Positions 27,501 to 36,478 of a stretch of 40,212 nt of DNA are shown piece by piece. Positions within the stretch are counted from its first letter, which is position 1. Every line of letters starts with the position of its first letter. Under the pieces are notes generated by a model. The model had not been told where the DNA came from, ran no database searches, and was given only the letters and a program-made list of their open reading frames with translations. The DNA comes from Pirellulaceae bacterium. Its GTDB lineage: Bacteria; Planctomycetota; Planctomycetia; Pirellulales; Pirellulaceae. The position numbers and the translations under genes are program-made. The stretch covers positions 1 through 40,212 of the forward strand of contig JAKVBZ010000046.1 of assembly GCA_022448645.1 (NCBI GenBank), written 5' to 3'.

Positions 27501-28038
27501 CCATTCCTCTCTTTGCGGGCGACAGTCTCGTCTGCACTCCTCGAGGCACTGCGGTGCTGTCGATTCGGGTCGCGGTGAACTTTTTCTGGAGATATTTTAT
27601 TCCTGGTTCCGGGATAATGTGTGGGCTGCAGCTGAACAAATCCACGCAAACACTCGCGTGCTCTGGCCAAGTATGAACCGCCAAGTGAGACTCGGCGAGG
27701 ACGACCATCCCGGACAACCCGTACGGACTAAATTCGTGGAACGTGGAGTCGACTACCGTGGCACCCGTCAGCTCGGCAGCATGAACCATGATTTCTTCGA
27801 GCAGCTCGCTTGAGCTGGGAATGGTACGGCAGTCGTAAAAATCTATTAAAGTGTGGTGGCCTAATGGCTTGGCTTGCTGCTCTTCCGCTACGGTGTTTGT
27901 GGTTTTGGCGTCTTGGATGTCGTGCTCGCAAGCATCATGGACGTTGCGATTGCAAGGTTGGTAAGAGCCTGCCGAAAGACAATCCCTGTCAGGAGTCGCC
28001 AAAATACCGTTCTCCGTGGGCTGATTTTTCGGTAACAT
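27490..28038 (-). CDS. speD: S-adenosylmethionine decarboxylase proenzyme
   Basis: The proenzyme cleaves itself to form a pyruvoyl group and decarboxylates SAM, providing the aminopropyl donor for SpeE. The cleavage sequence AESHLAVHTWPE is present. With the chosen start, Ser117 (the future pyruvoyl), His122 and Cys137 keep the spacing of the Thermotoga-type catalytic residues (63, 68, 83). GHHTLIDFYDC begins the domain at residue 60, so this 182-aa form has an unusual, Cys-containing N-terminal extension of nearly 60 residues. The ATG at 28038 has GAGG upstream. The frame is open to 28227, but a start at 28167 would leave almost no space to the divergent gene at 28179. The stop overlaps the GNAT start. 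Confidence 0.9.
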   Translation of the reverse strand: MLPKNQPTENGILATPDRDCLSAGSYQPCNRNVHDACEHDIQDAKTTNTVAEEQQAKPLGHHTLIDFYDCRTIPSSSELLEEIMVHAAELTGATVVDSTFHEFSPYGLSGMVVLAESHLAVHTWPEHASVCVDLFSCSPHIIPEPGIKYLQKKFTATRIDSTAVPRGVQTRLSPAKRGMDGF

Positions 28039-28178
28039 TTCTACCTCGTGCCGTCCGCATGATGATCCTAGAATTGTTGCACTTTCCTCACATGCGTCAA
28101 TGCGGCAACGACTCGCGAGTAGATCCTTGTCATTTCCGTTCACGGAGTCAGGATTTGGAGAATTCATTTGAAATACGG

Positions 28179-29123
28179 ATGCCAAGTCTGAGCCGGTACG
28201 CTGGACAAACTGCAAACACGTCAACACGGCGGTCCGTACGGCTAATTGACGAATGTTTGACCGAAGAGTCGATTGACGAGCCGTTTCTGATTGTGGACCA
28301 TTTTTTTCACGAAAACTCGTTTTGGCGGGCGCGGATTCCTTTGAATAGTGTCGTTCATGTTTTTGGACAGGCTTTTAATTTCTCAAAAATCAAATTTCGC
28401 AACGTTAACGGTCGTTCCGAACCGGTCCTGGGACGCGACGGAATTCCTAAACGGAAAATACCACAACTTAATCACGTCCAAAGTCGTTTCTTGCTTTCTC
28501 AAGATTCACCAGTCGAGTTGTTTCCATTGGGGAAAGACATTGACGGTGAGCCATGGCACCTCGTCCATGACTTTGTCTATTCTATCGAGGCGGTTGGTCC
28601 CGAAGGGGTAAATTTTAATCTGCGAGATGCATTGGGTGGTCACCTGCTGAGTATGCACCGATTCATGTCGACAAGGCAAATGGTGTTTGAACGAATAGTT
28701 GTCGAGGGCCAGTATGTGACAGAATCACCGCCTCTTCCGCTCACGGAATCCTCCATGCGTGCATTGTTAGTGAAGTCTCTATTCCGTAGCCATCGGGCGG
28801 GTACTGGCGAGGCATACTACATGTATCGTTGTTGTGCTACGAATAATTGTACCTCCAACCCATTCCAGATCCTCGACCGTGTCGTTTCATATCCGATGCC
28901 ATATCGACTGGGGGCCTTCTTGTACCGTTTACCTCTCAGCCCGCGGTTCTATCTCCGAGTGCGTGGTTTGGATACGGATTCCAGCGTGAGAAAGTTGGTG
29001 CGTGACGAGTTTCAAGACTACGTTCAGGATCCTGAAACGAAGAAACAAAAAAGAGCCTACGTTCGTCAAATGACGCAGGCCATTCGAAAGGCTCGGCAAG
29101 CACAGCAGCCAGAAGATAGCTAG
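28179..29123 (+). CDS. Hypothetical protein, resembling DUF4105-type proteins
   Basis: The product of 314 aa is divergent from speD, with 140 bp between start codons. Mid-protein segments SPVELFPLGKDIDGEPWHLV and HDFVYSIEAVGPEGVNFNLR precede YYMYRCCATNNCTSNPFQIL. The NNCTSN stretch resembles the Cys motif (NNCTT) of the DUF4105/Lnb-type periplasmic proteins, which are related to NlpC/P60 cysteine enzymes. I see no signal peptide. The C-terminus is basic and helical (RAYVRQMTQAIRKARQAQQP). The frame is open from 27810, but the region before 28179 overlaps speD on the other strand; the start at 28179 is the first ATG beyond it, without a strong Shine-Dalgarno sequence. Function is not assigned. 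Confidence 0.7.
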   Translation: MPSLSRYAGQTANTSTRRSVRLIDECLTEESIDEPFLIVDHFFHENSFWRARIPLNSVVHVFGQAFNFSKIKFRNVNGRSEPVLGRDGIPKRKIPQLNHVQSRFLLSQDSPVELFPLGKDIDGEPWHLVHDFVYSIEAVGPEGVNFNLRDALGGHLLSMHRFMSTRQMVFERIVVEGQYVTESPPLPLTESSMRALLVKSLFRSHRAGTGEAYYMYRCCATNNCTSNPFQILDRVVSYPMPYRLGAFLYRLPLSPRFYLRVRGLDTDSSVRKLVRDEFQDYVQDPETKKQKRAYVRQMTQAIRKARQAQQPEDS

Positions 29124-29240
29124 TTAGAACAAGTCAGTTGGCGACGACTGAGTTCTTTGGGGCGGTAGACGTTTGTTGCTCGATGCAGGCCGTTCGTAGC
29201 ACTGGATCCAACCGTCGGTTCAGGGGGGTATGAAAACAAA

Positions 29241-31208
29241 CTACGCGTAATGGTACATCATATAGACTGCAGTGGCAGCCAGTATGCCAGCCCAAACGCG
29301 GTCCTCTTTTAGCCAAGCTCGCCAGCCCACCGCCTCATCTCGCTTTAGTTGCGCACGAGCTAAAGCGGCGAACATGCTGAAGGTCCAAGCCGCAGCGATT
29401 AAGCCGGCAACAGAGTTGGCTAAGATGTTTCCAATCATGAATCCACCCAGAAATCCATAGATGATAAGCGATATGGTGAGCCAGAAAATGATTCGAGGTA
29501 CGGTGTTAGGAGCATGATTCCCCAGTTCTGTCCACGTCAGGTTTTGTTTTTCGGGTTCGGCACGTGTGAGCAAACTTACGGTTACGTGCACCACTGTGGC
29601 AGCGATGGCAGCTACGAAGGCGCTGTGGAAAAAATTCAGAGAAGTTCCCAACCGGGATTCTATGCCTGGCAAGGGTGCTAGGTAGTTTGCATAGACGACA
29701 GGCGCACTATAGCTGCAAACAATCCCCGCCAAGATGGCTGCCAGGGCCCCCATCCCGTTGGCTCGTCGCCAGAGAATTCCGAGTGCAAAGGCCACAACGA
29801 TACCCGTCACCAGCTTTGATGTGTGGCCGGCAACGGTCGTAAAGAAGTGTTCTGTGCGATTCGGGTCCATGTAAAAAATCGCTAAAGCGGCGGCCCCGAT
29901 CACAAAGATTGCGATACAAATTCGGCCCACCAAGACCAATTCACGGTCAGACGCTTGTGGGCGAACATAACGACGGTAGAGGTCAAAAGTGACAATGGTG
30001 GCGCCCGAATTGAGCATCGAATCGATACTGCTCAAGATCGCCCCAATCAATCCGGCTGCCACAATACCGACCATACCGGCACCTAATGGCGATACGACTT
30101 CTCGCATCAGGACTGGAAATGCGGTGTCTCCGTCGAACTGGATTCCAGGCAAGCGTTCCATGAACAAATAATACGCAGCGACACCGGTACCGATGCTCAC
30201 GAAGGGGATGAGCAACTTGAAAAACCCTGCCACGATGATGCCGATGCGTCCTTCTCGGTCATTGCGCGCTGAGAGGGCACGTTGCACGATAAATTGGTTG
30301 GTTCCCCAGTAGTTGAAGTGGAGGATGATAAGTCCTGTGAGCATGCCGGTCCACGGTCGTTCTGGGTGATGCGAGGGAAGGTATAGATGCATTTTTGCTG
30401 CGTTATCTTGTTGAGCGTCGAGTGCCATCATGCCCGACCAGCCTCCAATCTCTTGGGTGCTGAGTGTAAGTATGGCTACAATCGCAGCTGCCACGAGCAT
30501 CATGACTGACTGAATGACGTCGGTCACAATCACGGCCTTTAACCCACCAGCGATCGTATAGGTCCCAGTGACAATGGCCATGATGAGAATACCAATGACG
30601 TAGTATTTTTTTTCAATGGTAACCTTTCGCTCCGCTCCGTTGTTTTCTGTTTGCTCAACGGTATCCTCTCCGGAGAAATTCCTGGTGTGAATCGGAGAGG
30701 TCGTTTCTGTTGGTTCGTCTACTTGTTTGTCGGTTGCTGAAACTGCCAGGTCGTCGAGCAAAAGGATGTTGAGCGATCTGGACCCAATGTAAAATCCGGT
30801 CATCATCTGCACGCCGACGATAATAACAATCATTACTAGGGCATAAATAATCCGGCATCCTTCGTTGTACCGACGGCCCAAATACTCGCTTAGCGTATAG
30901 ACGTTCAGCCTTCGGTAGACGGGTAGAAATCCGTAGCACAGCAACAGCAACCCTGCAATCGCCGATATTTCAAATTGGCTTTCAACGAATCCGAGCGTAA
31001 ATCCAACACCCATCATGCCGACCATATGGTTGGCCGATATGTTCGACCCAAATATAGAACCAGCAACTCCCCACCAACGTGTTGTTTTCCCGGCTAAGTA
31101 AAAATCCTGAGTTGTCTCTTCCTTGCGGCCTGCCCACAGTCCGACGACCATGACGATCAGAAGCGTGCCACTGAAGATCAGAAGATCGAGCGTAGAAAAA
31201 GTACCCAT
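29241..31208 (-). CDS. Sodium:solute symporter (SSS/SGLT family)
   Basis: The 655-aa polytopic protein has about 14 predicted helices. LIFSGTLLIVMVVGLWAGRK is the first, and KTTRWWGVAGSIFGSNISAN matches the conserved segment of TM2 with its sodium-site region. TLSEYLGRRYNEGCRIIYAL is the SSS signature area, VTGTYTIAGGLKAVIVTDVI is the family hallmark, and AAGLIGAILSSIDSMLNSGA holds the second sodium-site Ser residues in TM8. A cytoplasmic or extracellular loop of about 45 acidic residues (TDKQVDEPTETTSPIHTRNF...) is inserted between helices, longer than in most members. Planctomycete SSS genes commonly take up sugars or sugar acids; here the substrate is not evident. It lies divergent from the FAH-family gene. 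Confidence 0.93.
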   Translation of the reverse strand: MGTFSTLDLLIFSGTLLIVMVVGLWAGRKEETTQDFYLAGKTTRWWGVAGSIFGSNISANHMVGMMGVGFTLGFVESQFEISAIAGLLLLCYGFLPVYRRLNVYTLSEYLGRRYNEGCRIIYALVMIVIIVGVQMMTGFYIGSRSLNILLLDDLAVSATDKQVDEPTETTSPIHTRNFSGEDTVEQTENNGAERKVTIEKKYYVIGILIMAIVTGTYTIAGGLKAVIVTDVIQSVMMLVAAAIVAILTLSTQEIGGWSGMMALDAQQDNAAKMHLYLPSHHPERPWTGMLTGLIILHFNYWGTNQFIVQRALSARNDREGRIGIIVAGFFKLLIPFVSIGTGVAAYYLFMERLPGIQFDGDTAFPVLMREVVSPLGAGMVGIVAAGLIGAILSSIDSMLNSGATIVTFDLYRRYVRPQASDRELVLVGRICIAIFVIGAAALAIFYMDPNRTEHFFTTVAGHTSKLVTGIVVAFALGILWRRANGMGALAAILAGIVCSYSAPVVYANYLAPLPGIESRLGTSLNFFHSAFVAAIAATVVHVTVSLLTRAEPEKQNLTWTELGNHAPNTVPRIIFWLTISLIIYGFLGGFMIGNILANSVAGLIAAAWTFSMFAALARAQLKRDEAVGWRAWLKEDRVWAGILAATAVYMMYHYA

Positions 31209-31426
31209 AATGCGTTGCCGTTCGTAAACCTGCTATTCCTTGCTGCTGTCGCCATATGGTGGCCACATCTTAGAGAGGACATTGGTGCTGTTCAAGCCGT
31301 ATGTTCGCAAACGGTTTTCCTGATGCACAAATCGGTTTATACTGATTTGGCTGTGGTCTTTTGGTCGTCACGTCCTATTTGGCCTCGTTCATAAATTCCT
31401 AGGTGGATAAATCACGGAGACATATC

Positions 31427-32410
31427 ATGTGGTACAGCAATAATTGCTTAACTCGATTTTTCATGAATTCGGCAGTCGTAAGTGTTTGTTTTTTGTTGAT
31501 CGCGCTATCCGGGCACGTTTTGCGAGCTGAGATTGTCAAATACGCTCGTTTTCAAATCGGGGATACCGTGGCGTATGGCATTGTCGAAGGTGACCAGATA
31601 AGGCAATTGGACGGCGATCTGTTCGGAGAATGGGAAAAGACCAGCAAACGGTATGCGCTCCAAGATGTGAGGCTACTTGTCCCGTCGACGCCCCAGCATG
31701 TGTTTGCCATGGCGGGAAACTATAAGAGCCATTTAGGAAAAGGAGGTACGACCACGACGATCACTACAAAGACGAAGGTAGTGTTTGATCCGGAAACGAA
31801 GCAGGCGAAAACAAGTACCTCGACCACCGAAGACACGCGAGTTCCGGGGGTGGTGCCCAAAAAAATGCAAATCCCTCAACCCTTTTTCAAGAGTACTTCG
31901 TCACTTACCGCACATGAAACCAATATTGTGATCCCGAAAAATAGTCGCGGTATAGTGCACTTTGAGGCGGAAATGGTGATTGTGATTGGACGCTTGGCAC
32001 ATAATGTTTCTCGCGATACAGCGCTTGACTATGTATTGGGCGTTACGTGTGGCAACGATGTCAGTGAACGTGAATGGCAAAAGGGCGACGTTCAGTGGTG
32101 GCGAGCGAAGGGAAGTGATACTTTCGGACCTTGTGGACCCTACATTGTTTCGGGAGTTGATTACGATAACTTGCAAATGACCTTGCGCCTCAATGGCAAG
32201 GTGATGCAAGACGAATCGACCAGCCATTTGATTCATGATGTGGCGAGTTGTGTGAGCCACATTAGCCACCACACCACACTGTCTCCGGGTGACTTGATCT
32301 TTACCGGAACACCGGGTTCGACATCTGTCATCAAACCAGGCGATGAGGTCGAAATCGAATTAGAATACGTCGGTACGCTTCGTAACCGAGTGGTGGCAGA
32401 ACCTCATTAA
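31427..32410 (+). CDS. Secreted fumarylacetoacetate hydrolase (FAH) family protein
   Basis: A 327-aa FAH-fold protein preceded by a signal peptide (MNSAVVSVCFLLIALSGHVL, cleavage near RAE-I). The metal-binding residues of the family are in place: HFEAEMVIVIG gives the E-x-E pair, and VTCGNDVSEREWQKGD gives the Asp and the catalytic-loop residues. SPGDLIFTGTPGSTSVIKPGDEVEIE is the conserved C-terminal signature. Between FAMAGNYKSHLG and the core lies a Thr/Lys-rich insert of about 40 residues (GGTTTTITTKTKVVFDPETK...), not usual in cytoplasmic homologues. Export is atypical for this metabolic family. The ATG at 31427 has GGAG 9 nt upstream; the frame is open from a GTG at 31403. Confidence 0.87.
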   Translation: MWYSNNCLTRFFMNSAVVSVCFLLIALSGHVLRAEIVKYARFQIGDTVAYGIVEGDQIRQLDGDLFGEWEKTSKRYALQDVRLLVPSTPQHVFAMAGNYKSHLGKGGTTTTITTKTKVVFDPETKQAKTSTSTTEDTRVPGVVPKKMQIPQPFFKSTSSLTAHETNIVIPKNSRGIVHFEAEMVIVIGRLAHNVSRDTALDYVLGVTCGNDVSEREWQKGDVQWWRAKGSDTFGPCGPYIVSGVDYDNLQMTLRLNGKVMQDESTSHLIHDVASCVSHISHHTTLSPGDLIFTGTPGSTSVIKPGDEVEIELEYVGTLRNRVVAEPH

Positions 32411-32421
32411 ATTCAAGCATC

Positions 32422-34755
32422 TTACGACTTGCTCAACAACCAATTCACTACGTCATTGGCTGAGTTGTTTGACTGGGGCGCCAGCATGAAACCGTTTGCG
32501 TTTCCCGTGGCCGCGTATGCCGACACGGTAAGCTGACAAGACTGTTTGTCTTCGCCGGTTAACCACAGTTTTGTGGGCGTGCCTACAGCCAACATGCCTG
32601 GTAAATCCCCATATTTTGCGCCACCGGGTAGGAAATCAGGATGGTGTAAATCACGAATGCTCGCAAAGCGAAAGCCCTGCGTATCAATCGCGGCTAAATC
32701 GATAGTACCCTTCGCCTGCGCACAGGCTGCGGCAGCCCAATGACCCGCTCCGGCAATTCCCACGAGGGCAATCTCTTTTGGAGTACGCTCCTGATGGCGG
32801 ACGAATGAAATCACTGTGAGTACATCGTGGACTCGACGAGCAAATAACGCGGCGTTGTATCCAAAGGTGTAGGCGGCCGATTCTCTGTCCAGTTCGACAC
32901 GTCGGGTACGCTCTGGAGCTTTACCATCTGGTACGAATTCACCTTGCATCAACAAGTCGACCCCGACGACAGCAGAACCAGCGTCGAGCAGTCGTTGGAT
33001 TCCTGGCTGGAGTTTGCCTTGCTCATGCCACAGACAAGCCTTTCCCGCAGGATCAAGCCAGATGACCACTTGGCCGTTCCATTCTGAAGGATCGAGGTAA
33101 ATACATGGCAATTCTTCGTTGTGCGGTTTGTTTCGCAAAAGCCCCGGCATTTGTAAGAATGTGCTGTGATCTTGTTTGTCTGTTTTTTCAAAGACGATGT
33201 CTGTAGGTGCCGGCAGTTGTCGTCCAATCACGATGTCCAACGCACCACCTACCGTTTGACGGTATTGTTCCATCGACGCTTCGTCATGTGGGGTTAACTT
33301 GGCCAGTTGTCGTTGGCTGTCGTCGTGCCACCAGCGAAGCAGGCGTTGTTCAAATTCGAAGCCACCTGTCGGTTGAGGATGCTTTTTATTCCAGACCGTC
33401 AGGTGATCGTCTGACTGTAGCTTATAATCTCTTTCTTGAATGGGTTCTTGAACTTGCAAGTCCAGGTACTGGTTGAACCAGTGGTACATCGCGTGTCGGC
33501 TAACTGAGTTGTAGTTGTGTTTGAATTCTGTCCGATCCACCAATGCAATGTCGTCAGGCCGTCCCAGCAGTTGATAAAGCTTCTGTAATTCAGGGAAACC
33601 TTTGGTACTCATTTCGACCGTCCAGTCATCGGCGGTGGATAGCATTAATGGTTTGGGTGCAAACATGGCCGCGAATTCGACGTTCCCTGTCCCGATGCGT
33701 AGCAAGCATGAATTTTCACAAGTGCAGCCACCTTGCATGGCGGTCGACACCATGACTGCCGGAAAAGAAACAGCCGGGCGATCGTCAAGAGCACACACCA
33801 AAAACGTTTGTGTCCCTCCGCCACTAGCGCCGGTAACGGCGAGTCGATCCGTGTCGACGTCAGGCAATTCACTGATGAAATCTAAGGCACGTATGGAATT
33901 ATAGGTTTGTAATCCCATCATGCTCTGCGAATGGGATTCGGCTGCGGGGCTGTACAATCCCCAATTCTCGCCCGTGTTAGCCTCGGGCCGTTGTCGCCGG
34001 AACCCGTGGACCAATTCTGGAGTAAATTGAACGCTGTCAGCACTGCCGAGCATGTCGTAATGAAAAACGACGCATCCCATTCTCGCCAGTTGGACACAGC
34101 GAGCTTGTAACGGACTTTGACCGCCTTGTTCGAACTGCTCGGCACCCTGCTCCAATTCACGTTTCATGTCCTCTGGCGACGTCTTAAAGAAGCGTCCATT
34201 GGGCCAATGACCATGGGGACAGAGAATGCCTGGCACGCGGCTGGTTTTACCGACAGGACGGTACAAATTGCCAGTGACGTAGAATCCCGGCATGCTCTCG
34301 AAATACACCTTCTCGATGGTGTAATCGTCAAGCTCCTGCTTTCCATGAATCACTGCGTTTAAGGGCATGCGTGTGGGAAGCGGCCACAGCCCCACAGCGA
34401 CTTGCATGTGCCGACGAATGTAATCTCTACGCTCGTTCCATTCTGCCTCGGAACTGGGCGGCTGAAACGGAAAATAGCTGTCCAAGTGGCGCAGGGGTTC
34501 TAATCGCTGATCATTGGGAGTTGCGCCGTTCAGTACAGTTGGTGAGTCAGCCATCGCTGCGAAATGGTAGAGGGCACAGACGGACATGGCGAAGATGAAG
34601 GCCCGGCAATAGGTTATGAAGTGATGCGACACCTTGGGAAGAAGTTCGTCCCGTCGCTGCGTCACATAATAAGCCTTGCTCCGTTGAACATTGCCAGACC
34701 CGCCAATATTTGTGGTGGCGTCGTGATCGCGTAAAGGATGGCTGTGTAGGTACAT
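32422..34755 (-). CDS. Two-domain alpha/beta hydrolase, acetylxylan-esterase-like, with a degenerate second domain
   Basis: The product of up to 777 aa has two hydrolase-like halves. The first carries RVPGILCPHGHWPNGRF (oxyanion region), the nucleophile elbow LAVTGASGGGTQT, an acidic residue in ADDWTVEMSTKG and the His in TEFKHNYNSVSRH. It is therefore probably active and resembles acetylxylan esterase or dienelactone hydrolase. The second half repeats the fold (SAVVGVDLLMQGEF), but its elbow reads IALVGIAGAGHWAAA, with Ala in place of the nucleophilic Ser. A hydrophobic stretch (RAFIFAMSVCALYHFAAMA) looks like a signal peptide, but it begins about 50 residues in from the ATG at 34755. GTG codons at 34665 or 34632 would place it better. 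The ATG has AGGA 7 nt upstream. The 5' end overlaps the transporter reading frame. Confidence 0.82.
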   Translation of the reverse strand: MYLHSHPLRDHDATTNIGGSGNVQRSKAYYVTQRRDELLPKVSHHFITYCRAFIFAMSVCALYHFAAMADSPTVLNGATPNDQRLEPLRHLDSYFPFQPPSSEAEWNERRDYIRRHMQVAVGLWPLPTRMPLNAVIHGKQELDDYTIEKVYFESMPGFYVTGNLYRPVGKTSRVPGILCPHGHWPNGRFFKTSPEDMKRELEQGAEQFEQGGQSPLQARCVQLARMGCVVFHYDMLGSADSVQFTPELVHGFRRQRPEANTGENWGLYSPAAESHSQSMMGLQTYNSIRALDFISELPDVDTDRLAVTGASGGGTQTFLVCALDDRPAVSFPAVMVSTAMQGGCTCENSCLLRIGTGNVEFAAMFAPKPLMLSTADDWTVEMSTKGFPELQKLYQLLGRPDDIALVDRTEFKHNYNSVSRHAMYHWFNQYLDLQVQEPIQERDYKLQSDDHLTVWNKKHPQPTGGFEFEQRLLRWWHDDSQRQLAKLTPHDEASMEQYRQTVGGALDIVIGRQLPAPTDIVFEKTDKQDHSTFLQMPGLLRNKPHNEELPCIYLDPSEWNGQVVIWLDPAGKACLWHEQGKLQPGIQRLLDAGSAVVGVDLLMQGEFVPDGKAPERTRRVELDRESAAYTFGYNAALFARRVHDVLTVISFVRHQERTPKEIALVGIAGAGHWAAAACAQAKGTIDLAAIDTQGFRFASIRDLHHPDFLPGGAKYGDLPGMLAVGTPTKLWLTGEDKQSCQLTVSAYAATGNANGFMLAPQSNNSANDVVNWLLSKS

Positions 34756-36145
34756 TGTTGAATCCTATAGGTGAAACTGATCTTGCTCGTCGTGGCGTGT
34801 TTGATTGTAACCTGCCCCGCTGTGAAAAAGTACCAGCAACAGCTTTTTGTGAAGTGGATTCACGCCAGTGATTCCAGCGTTGAGGAATGATGGTGGTCGC
34901 CGTATACCAGGCCATAAGCAAAAGAAGTAATAGGCCAACGGCTGCTGCAATGTTCGTCAGGGCACTGTTTCGCTGGTCGCCCATAATTTTTTTACTGCTT
35001 GTCAGCCAAATGAGGGCGGCGGCAACGAGCGGAGCGGCGACCACGGTAACGGCTTGAGCTGCCACAATGGCAGGAATGGGATTCAGTCCCACGCGAATGA
35101 CTAACCAGGCAATGGCCATGCCGGACAGTAACGCAGCGACGGTGAAGACACGAGGGAAAACGTCGTCAGGTTTGCTGCCCAGTCCTAATCCGTCTGCCAG
35201 AATGAAACCGCCAATCATTGAATTGACCATGAATGACGAATAGGCTGCCGAAAACAGCCCCAGGCAGAACAAGGAATGTCCTAGTGCTCCAAATGCCGGC
35301 CGTAGCCCAGCGGCAACGTCTCCTACGTTTTGTAAAGCTTGACCCTGCAGCCGCGCTGCGGCCGTTGTCATCAGCATCAACGTAATCATTGCCATGATGA
35401 TGGCTCCGACGCGAGCGTCCATGACTCCATCTTTTAGTTCAGCCTTCCCCCAACCTTTTTGCCGCACCAGATAAGCTTGATAGTAGGATGCCGTGATGAC
35501 GAAGGTGGTTCCCACCAGCCCTAGTAACGAGAGATCCAACAGGGATTGGCCAGCGTCGTCAGAGCCGCTCCATAAAAGTTGAATGGGGGGAATGCAACCT
35601 TCTAATATGTCAATGACGGACGGTCTGGCGAAGATTAAGTTGATAGCGAATGCGAGTAACATTAGGCCCACAAAGAGTGTCATCAACCGTTCTAACGCGC
35701 GATATAGATTTCGAAACGCGAACAAGAACGAAATGGTCAGCAGATTGAAACACACAATCACGTAGTCGATGTCGAAACGTCCCATTTTGGGAAGATAATC
35801 AGCAAATTCCTTAAACGCGGCATGCACTCCAAGATTGTTACCGAATTGAAATGCAGCCGAAATGAAGAAGACCCCGATGCCAATGCAAATGGCCAACCAG
35901 CGGCCAGCGCGATCCCGGATAAGGTCTGCTGGTGACGCGGGCGCCACCGCACCTAGCTTGGCGCCTAGAGACGTAAACAACATCATGAACAAGGCTGCGA
36001 CGAGAACCACCCACGACAGCGCATAGCCTTGTGAGGCGCCAACCTTTGAGCTAGTTAGTATGCTTCCAGGTCCAATGACGACGCAAGCTGTTATCAGACC
36101 AGGGCCGATGCGTTGAAACCAACGCTTAGAATCACGTGAAGCCAT
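34547..36145 (-). CDS. Nramp-like divalent metal transporter homologue with non-canonical motifs and C-terminal readthrough
   Basis: The 532-aa frame encodes about eleven helices of the Nramp/APC fold up to residue 440: the first helix IGPGLITACVVIGPGSILTS, then TSLGAKLGAVAPASPADLIR. The signature metal-binding sites are altered. The DPGN motif of TM1 reads GPGS, and the MPHN of TM6 is replaced by VITASYYQAY, so classical Mn/Fe transport is doubtful. After the last helix (AVGLLLLLLMAWYTATTI) the frame continues for about 95 residues of non-hydrophobic, unrelated sequence. It overlaps the first 209 bp of the esterase in another frame, which suggests loss of the original stop. The start is an ATG at 36145. 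Confidence 0.82.
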   Translation of the reverse strand: MASRDSKRWFQRIGPGLITACVVIGPGSILTSSKVGASQGYALSWVVLVAALFMMLFTSLGAKLGAVAPASPADLIRDRAGRWLAICIGIGVFFISAAFQFGNNLGVHAAFKEFADYLPKMGRFDIDYVIVCFNLLTISFLFAFRNLYRALERLMTLFVGLMLLAFAINLIFARPSVIDILEGCIPPIQLLWSGSDDAGQSLLDLSLLGLVGTTFVITASYYQAYLVRQKGWGKAELKDGVMDARVGAIIMAMITLMLMTTAAARLQGQALQNVGDVAAGLRPAFGALGHSLFCLGLFSAAYSSFMVNSMIGGFILADGLGLGSKPDDVFPRVFTVAALLSGMAIAWLVIRVGLNPIPAIVAAQAVTVVAAPLVAAALIWLTSSKKIMGDQRNSALTNIAAAVGLLLLLLMAWYTATTIIPQRWNHWRESTSQKAVAGTFSQRGRLQSNTPRRARSVSPIGFNNVPTQPSFTRSRRHHKYWRVWQCSTEQGLLCDAATGRTSSQGVASLHNLLPGLHLRHVRLCPLPFRSDG

Positions 36146-36478
36146 AAGATACCTGGCAGTGGTTGCGGTGGATGAACTGACACCGAGTCAAAAAGGCACC
36201 GGCATTATAGAAAGTCATTTGGGGATGGGTAACCACACGAGTGGAAAGTACACAAGTGGTTTAAAACGGATCGGCCAAGGCAGTAGGCCAGGACCCCAGG
36301 ACGTTATCGCCGAACCAAACAAGTCAGTCCGCATTGGACCACAGAATTCGACGGATTGCACCGCTCTTCATGATAGATGCGACTGGCTGCCAAGCCCTCC
36401 GTATGTCGTGCGGAATGACCGTTTACCTCACGTTTTTACGTGGGAAGGCATCTCTCCAGAGGCTTAATGAATTGTTAG
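36146..36478. other. Intergenic region, nothing recognised
   Basis: The 333 bp between the Nramp-like start and the secretin stop contain an open frame on the plus strand (36159-36467) without ribosome binding site or protein-like pattern. The promoter of the transporter probably lies here. Confidence 0.4.
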
